From an uncultured Bacteroidia bacterium (lineage in GTDB: Bacteria; Bacteroidota; Bacteroidia; Bacteroidales; UBA932), in contig CADCHE010000007.1 of NCBI GenBank assembly GCA_902801205.1, positions 47,133 through 111,132 of the forward strand: a DNA stretch of 64,000 nt, written 5' to 3'. The notes below the pieces were generated by a model. The model saw only the letters and a program-made list of their open reading frames with translations, did no database searches and was not told the DNA's origin. Below, piece after piece: positions 59,763 through 64,000 of this stretch; the stretch's first letter is position 1; the number at the start of each line of letters is the position of its first letter. Made by a program: the position numbers and the translations under genes.

Positions 59763-62639
59763 ATGCACTGTAAACATTTTCTCCGAATGGCAGCCGTCGC
59801 CATGGCGGCGCTGCTGGCGGTCCCGGGCCTTCGGGCCGCGACCATCATCCTGACGAGCGACCAACAGCTTCGCGACCTGCAGGATCCTGATAAGAAAATC
59901 GACATGTCGACCGGCTACACGCCTGTCTTCCACTCCCTCCGCGAAGTGTGCGAGGCCGGAAAGAAGCGCGGGGACAAGACCCTCACCATAGCCTTCGACG
60001 AGTTCTTCCGCCAGTACCGCCCGCAGGCGGGTACGGACCGGAAACTCACGCCCGACATGGACGAGTATGTCGAGATGATCGGCTTTGTCGGCGACTTCGC
60101 CAAGAAATACGGCATGGGGCTCTGCCTCAGCCTGATGAGCCCGTTGGAGCTGGGCCCCGCCTTCAAGAACTACACGGGCGGGGAGTCCGGCCGCTGGCTC
60201 AGCTACGAGGTCGGTTTCCGCAATCCGGAGTCGGGCCGGTTCAGCCTGGACATCTGGCAGCAGCTCACCTGGACCAACAACAAGGGCAAGATCCACCTGG
60301 AGGTCAAGGGGGTCAAGGCATACGCCTTCAAGCAGGAGCGCATCGCTTCCTCGCCCTTCATCGCCGTCAACCCGGACGAGATCATCGAGATCCCCGGCGT
60401 GCAGTATGAGACCGGCGACGTCATCGAAGGTGGCGGCGGCGGTGGCGGCGGCATCAAGAATTCGCCCGAAGACATGATCTTCCCCGTGCGCCGCATGCAC
60501 GTGCATGGCGAGGCGGCCGGGAACATCCCCGCCGGTTACGACCGCGTGCTCGTGCTCGTGGAGTACGAAACCCCCGAGATGGACTACTTCAGCCCGAAGG
60601 CCCCGCAGTTCCTGCGCGACCTGCTGGACAAGTACAAGAAGCGCGGCATCGTCCTCAACGAGTTCTACTCCGACGAGATGCACATCCAGCAGGACTGGAT
60701 CTACTTCTCGCACCATGAGAACGGCCAGCTGAACTTCCGTTTCCTGACGCCTTCCTTCTCGAAGACGTACAAGGACCGCTTCGGCCAGGCGCTGGACGAC
60801 AAGTACATGCTCTACTTTGTCTATGGGGCTCCCTACTTCGAGAATACGGCCGGTGCCGTGCGCAACGTCCAGTATGTGCTGGGCAGCAAGCCCGAGGACA
60901 TCCACCGTACCTTCCTGCTGCGCGACCGCTACTACAAGATGCTGAACTGGGATGTCGTCGACCTCTTCAAGGACGGGAAGACCTATGCCGAGCAGCTCTA
61001 CGGCCACGAATTCCGCACGGGTGCCCATGCCTCATGGGCGGAGAGCCCGACGATCGACATGTGGGACACCGAGAAACTCCACATGGCCGCCTACCAGTAT
61101 GAATTCACGCCCAACTACGTATGGGGCAACACCGTCCACCAGGCGTCCGCGGCCTGCTACGACTATTTCAAGTGGGGGGAATACCTCGAACCCACGGGCA
61201 ACGATTTCGCCGAGACGGGCTGGGGCGACCGCGATTACTACGGCGCCGCGATGGGTACGTCCATCGGCGTGATCAACCGCTTCCCGAACGCTTATGCAGC
61301 GGCCTGGGGATTCCCGGACGCCGCCCTCCAGTGGAAACGGACCATCAATGAGGCGTACGGGGCCTCCCCGGGCGCCCAGATGAGCCTGATGACCGACCGC
61401 GTCCACCGCGACGTGGAGGTGCTGCTGGTCTATCCGATGAACCTGGTGGCCGTCGAAGAGCGCTTCGGCAGCTGGATGACCCAGTACGGCTACGCCAACT
61501 ACCTCACCTCCGAGAAACTCGTGGAGATGGGCAAGGTGACAGGCGACGGCCAGATGCAGGTCGCTGCCAAGCAGTACGGAACCATCGCCGTCATGTTCGA
61601 GCCGCTGCCTTCGAAGGGCCTGCTCGACCTGCTGAAGAAGTTCGCGGAGGCGGGCGGCAAGGTCGTCTGGTTCAGTGCGCCGCCGCTCCTGGACGGTGAA
61701 GGCAAGGACTGCCAGAAGCAGTGGAGCAGCCTGTTCGGCGCCCAGTACAAATACGATGCATACATGGGTGAGATCGCTGCCGGAAAGATGGTCTCCTTCC
61801 AGGGCTTGCGGATCTTCCCGCAGCTGATCCTGACAGACTTCCTGGTGGACCGGATCTATCCCGTGACCGTGGCGGAAGGCGCCGAGCAGGTCGCCGAGGC
61901 CGACAAGCGTATCGTGGGAACCCACCGCAAGGCGGGCAAGGGCGATGCCTGGTATTTCGGCTTCCGCCCGCGTGACGACCAGAGCGCCAGCCTGGGCTAC
62001 GAGACCAACACCCTCTTCGAGATCTTCCGCGCCATCGGCGCATATCCCGCTACGGGCCGCTTCGCCGAGAACGACAACCCGGTGGTCGTCTCCCGTACGA
62101 CGGATTTCTTCGCTTCCAAGTTCCCCAACGGGGCGACGGCGCTGGTCAAGCACTACCGCACGCACCGCGAGAACTGGGACGGCGGCTTCTCCCGCAACAA
62201 GGAGCGTGATGACGCCGCCCTGGCCGTGAACCCGATGCCTTCGGATGCGCTCGACATCACGGACCTGTGCGTCAACGGGCACAAGATCTCCTACAAGGGC
62301 AAGTGCAATGTCGCTTTCAATACCGATGAGAACGGCCGGCTGATGGCCTTCAATGGCCGCGAGAGCGCCGCCATCACGGTGGATGGGACGGAGTATGTCT
62401 TCGCCGACCGTCCGGTGAGCCTGTGCTACGGCCCCTCGAACGGAGACAAGACGCATTTCCGGGTCTGGACGGACCGGGCGTGCTCTGTCACGCTGCCGCT
62501 TCCTGCCGGTGCGAAGAAGGTCACCGTCAAGGACGGTAAGAAGACGGTGAAGGCCCTGACGCTCGCCGACGGCTGCCTGCAGGGCGCCCTCGGTGACGGG
62601 GAGGCCCGCCGCTGGCTCGATGTAACCATCAAATACTGA
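59763..62639 (+). CDS. Large secreted protein of unknown function, possible glycoside hydrolase
   Basis: 958 residues with signal peptide FLRMAAVAMAALLAVPGLRA. I do not recognise the family. Residues 40-450 could be a TIM barrel with acidic clusters (IAFDEFFRQYRP, VLNEFYSDEMHIQQDW). An eight-glycine run sits near residue 225. Residues 540-640 (VEVLLVYPMNLVAVEERFG, IAVMFEPLPSKGLLDLL, GGKVVWFSAPP) resemble the amidotransferase-like trimerisation domain of GH42-type enzymes. The C-terminus is beta-rich. Start ATG 59763; the frame opens at a non-ATG codon upstream. It is followed after 24 bases by a GH99-like lipoprotein gene, so a glycan-degrading role is likely. Confidence 0.7.
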   Translation: MHCKHFLRMAAVAMAALLAVPGLRAATIILTSDQQLRDLQDPDKKIDMSTGYTPVFHSLREVCEAGKKRGDKTLTIAFDEFFRQYRPQAGTDRKLTPDMDEYVEMIGFVGDFAKKYGMGLCLSLMSPLELGPAFKNYTGGESGRWLSYEVGFRNPESGRFSLDIWQQLTWTNNKGKIHLEVKGVKAYAFKQERIASSPFIAVNPDEIIEIPGVQYETGDVIEGGGGGGGGIKNSPEDMIFPVRRMHVHGEAAGNIPAGYDRVLVLVEYETPEMDYFSPKAPQFLRDLLDKYKKRGIVLNEFYSDEMHIQQDWIYFSHHENGQLNFRFLTPSFSKTYKDRFGQALDDKYMLYFVYGAPYFENTAGAVRNVQYVLGSKPEDIHRTFLLRDRYYKMLNWDVVDLFKDGKTYAEQLYGHEFRTGAHASWAESPTIDMWDTEKLHMAAYQYEFTPNYVWGNTVHQASAACYDYFKWGEYLEPTGNDFAETGWGDRDYYGAAMGTSIGVINRFPNAYAAAWGFPDAALQWKRTINEAYGASPGAQMSLMTDRVHRDVEVLLVYPMNLVAVEERFGSWMTQYGYANYLTSEKLVEMGKVTGDGQMQVAAKQYGTIAVMFEPLPSKGLLDLLKKFAEAGGKVVWFSAPPLLDGEGKDCQKQWSSLFGAQYKYDAYMGEIAAGKMVSFQGLRIFPQLILTDFLVDRIYPVTVAEGAEQVAEADKRIVGTHRKAGKGDAWYFGFRPRDDQSASLGYETNTLFEIFRAIGAYPATGRFAENDNPVVVSRTTDFFASKFPNGATALVKHYRTHRENWDGGFSRNKERDDAALAVNPMPSDALDITDLCVNGHKISYKGKCNVAFNTDENGRLMAFNGRESAAITVDGTEYVFADRPVSLCYGPSNGDKTHFRVWTDRACSVTLPLPAGAKKVTVKDGKKTVKALTLADGCLQGALGDGEARRWLDVTIKY

Positions 62640-62663
62640 TATCTATCGTAATAACACTTAAAT

Positions 62664-64000
62664 ATGAAAATGAAAAAGTTCACGCTCCTGCTGGCGACCG
62701 TCGCTTTCCTGGCGATGCCGGTCGGCTGCAAGAAAACGCCGAAAGAAATCGATCCTGAACAGAAGGAAGAGGAGGAAGAAGAGAAAGTGTATCCGACGTA
62801 CGGCACGACGGAAGAACCGAACCCGTTCTCCTGGGTCGCCGTCGACGACCAGGGCAACTCGCTCGATCCCGATTCGGGCGGCTATCCCGACGTGGCGTAC
62901 CGCAAGGACCGCACCGTGGCCATTTTCTACTTCCTGTGGCATGGCTGCCATGGCTACGACCGCGGCGCCAACAACAATACGGTCGTACCGCCGACGGCGT
63001 CCGACACGAAGAGTCCCTATGATATCCAGAAACTGCTCGATGCGAGCCCTACCGAGCCCAAACTCGGCGGTCTCGGTGTCATGCACCATTGGGGCGAGCC
63101 TTACCTGGGCTACTACGTGGCGAATGATGACTGGGTAATCCGCAAGCACGCCCAGATGCTGGTCGACGCCGGTGTCGACGCGATCTTCTTCGATGTCACG
63201 AACGGTTACCACTACCTGCCGGTCGTGCACAACCTGGCTCGCAACTACATGGAGATGCGCGCCCAGGGCAACAAGACCCCCCAGTTCGCCTTCCTGCTGA
63301 ACGCCAACGTCGAAGGGATATCGCAGACCCTCTACAACGAGATCTATTCCAAGAATCTCTATGAGGACCTCTGGTTCAAGTGGCTCGGAAAGCCGGTGAT
63401 GCTGGCCGATCCGAAGCAGGTGCCCGGCAACATCCGCGACTTCTTCACCCTACGCCAGTCCTGGTTCCTCTGGAACAGTCCTGGCAACGACACTTGGTTC
63501 GAAGACGGTCAGGACAAGTGGCCGTGGGGCGGCTGGTATCCGCAGCAGGCCGGCAAGCACGGCGGCAAGTCGGAATTCACCTATGTGATGCCTGCTACGC
63601 ATCCGACCTCCGGCATCGGCCGCAGCTTCGATGTCATCTCCAACACGGAGCCCCGGATCAAGACGCCCGAGAAGGGCATCTATTTCAAGAAGCAGTTCGA
63701 GCAGGCGATGAAACTCAATACCCAGATCATGTTCTTCACCGGCTGGAACGAGTGGACGGCCCAGCGCCAGAATCCTGCCAACTGCCCGGATCCGTATTTC
63801 GTCGACCAGTACAACCATGAGTTCAGCCGTGACATCGAACCGCTCAACGGCGGTTTCGGCGACAACTACTATTACATGATGGCCGATTTCATCCGCAAGT
63901 ACAAGGGCACCAAGCGCCTTCCGACCTTCACGGACCGGAAGGAGGTGGCCGTGGACGGCAAGTTCGACGAATGGAAGGACACCCAGGCCAAGTGGGGTGA
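62664..64000 (+). CDS. GH99/GH71-like lipoprotein (3' truncated by window)
   Basis: Open from ATG 62664 to the window end (about 445 residues visible). Lipobox MPVGC near residue 22, then a Glu-rich linker (EQKEEEEEEK). The barrel-like part has VAIFYFLWHGCHGYDRG, LGVMHHWGEPYLGYYVANDD, AQMLVDAGVDAIFFDVTNG and IMFFTGWNEWTAQ, a pattern shared with GH99/GH71-like TIM barrels that cut alpha-mannose or alpha-glucan linkages. The visible end (VAVDGKFDEWKD) looks like the start of a CBM9-like module. Family assignment is tentative; the catalytic residues cannot be fixed by eye. Confidence 0.68.
   Translation, partial: MKMKKFTLLLATVAFLAMPVGCKKTPKEIDPEQKEEEEEEKVYPTYGTTEEPNPFSWVAVDDQGNSLDPDSGGYPDVAYRKDRTVAIFYFLWHGCHGYDRGANNNTVVPPTASDTKSPYDIQKLLDASPTEPKLGGLGVMHHWGEPYLGYYVANDDWVIRKHAQMLVDAGVDAIFFDVTNGYHYLPVVHNLARNYMEMRAQGNKTPQFAFLLNANVEGISQTLYNEIYSKNLYEDLWFKWLGKPVMLADPKQVPGNIRDFFTLRQSWFLWNSPGNDTWFEDGQDKWPWGGWYPQQAGKHGGKSEFTYVMPATHPTSGIGRSFDVISNTEPRIKTPEKGIYFKKQFEQAMKLNTQIMFFTGWNEWTAQRQNPANCPDPYFVDQYNHEFSRDIEPLNGGFGDNYYYMMADFIRKYKGTKRLPTFTDRKEVAVDGKFDEWKDTQAKWG

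Overview
The window comes from a high-GC member of the Bacteroidota, most likely a Bacteroidales gut or rumen lineage related to Alistipes or Cryptobacteroides; the family is a guess. Three things support this: promoters of the Bacteroidota type (a -7 box TAnnTTTG, sometimes with TTG or TTTG about 19-20 bases upstream) in front of many genes; abundant TonB-dependent receptors, BACON, DUF5689-like and Big_2 lipoproteins and glycoside hydrolases; and Bacteroidota forms of IleS and the DksA-like protein. Coding DNA is GC-rich and the promoters are AT-rich. Many genes join by ATGA stop/start overlaps.

Layout. 1-2404: end of a housekeeping operon (ileS 3' part, DksA-like regulator, lspA, tRNA-Ser). 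2405-2930: non-coding, with two terminators, a tRNA 3'-end relic and a structured repeat of about 148 bp present twice. 2939-4307: membrane protein plus winged-helix regulator, then a TerB-like protein. 4318-6746 (minus): TonB receptor with a His/Cys-rich exported protein, probably metal uptake. 6771-9979 (minus): a compact cassette of HprK-like kinase, S26B-like peptidase, PqqD-like protein and ABC exporter. 10013-16188 (minus): two phosphatases, purT, a short-chain dehydrogenase and a heparinase-like polysaccharide lyase. 16243-19323 (plus): CstA-type transporter and HerA-like ATPase.

19339-35042 (minus) is a 16-kb surface locus: two TonB-dependent receptors, three lipoproteins with predicted OB-like folds, two different exported nucleases and a Big_2 repeat protein. 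I read it as a system for binding, cutting and importing extracellular nucleic acid or its products. 35286-38075 is pnp and rpsO with RNA structures at the leader and in the spacer. 38233-40707 holds a YgjP-like metalloprotein, a CPBP protease and a nucleotidyltransferase; 40783 is an FtsB/DivIC-like division protein.

41135-64000 is a carbohydrate region with no SusC/SusD pair inside the window: GH78 rhamnosidase, alcohol dehydrogenase, GH43, two GH36, GmhA, ROK kinase, GH2 beta-mannosidase, a clan-A-like glycosidase, SGNH hydrolase, phosphodiesterase-like protein, sialate O-acetylesterase-like esterase, a large uncharacterised secreted protein and a GH99-like lipoprotein cut by the window end. 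The GH2-ROK-gmhA-GH36-GH36 genes are translationally coupled and point to a galactose- and mannose-containing glycan as substrate.

The two best candidates for undescribed systems are the 6771-9979 cassette and the 19339-35042 locus.
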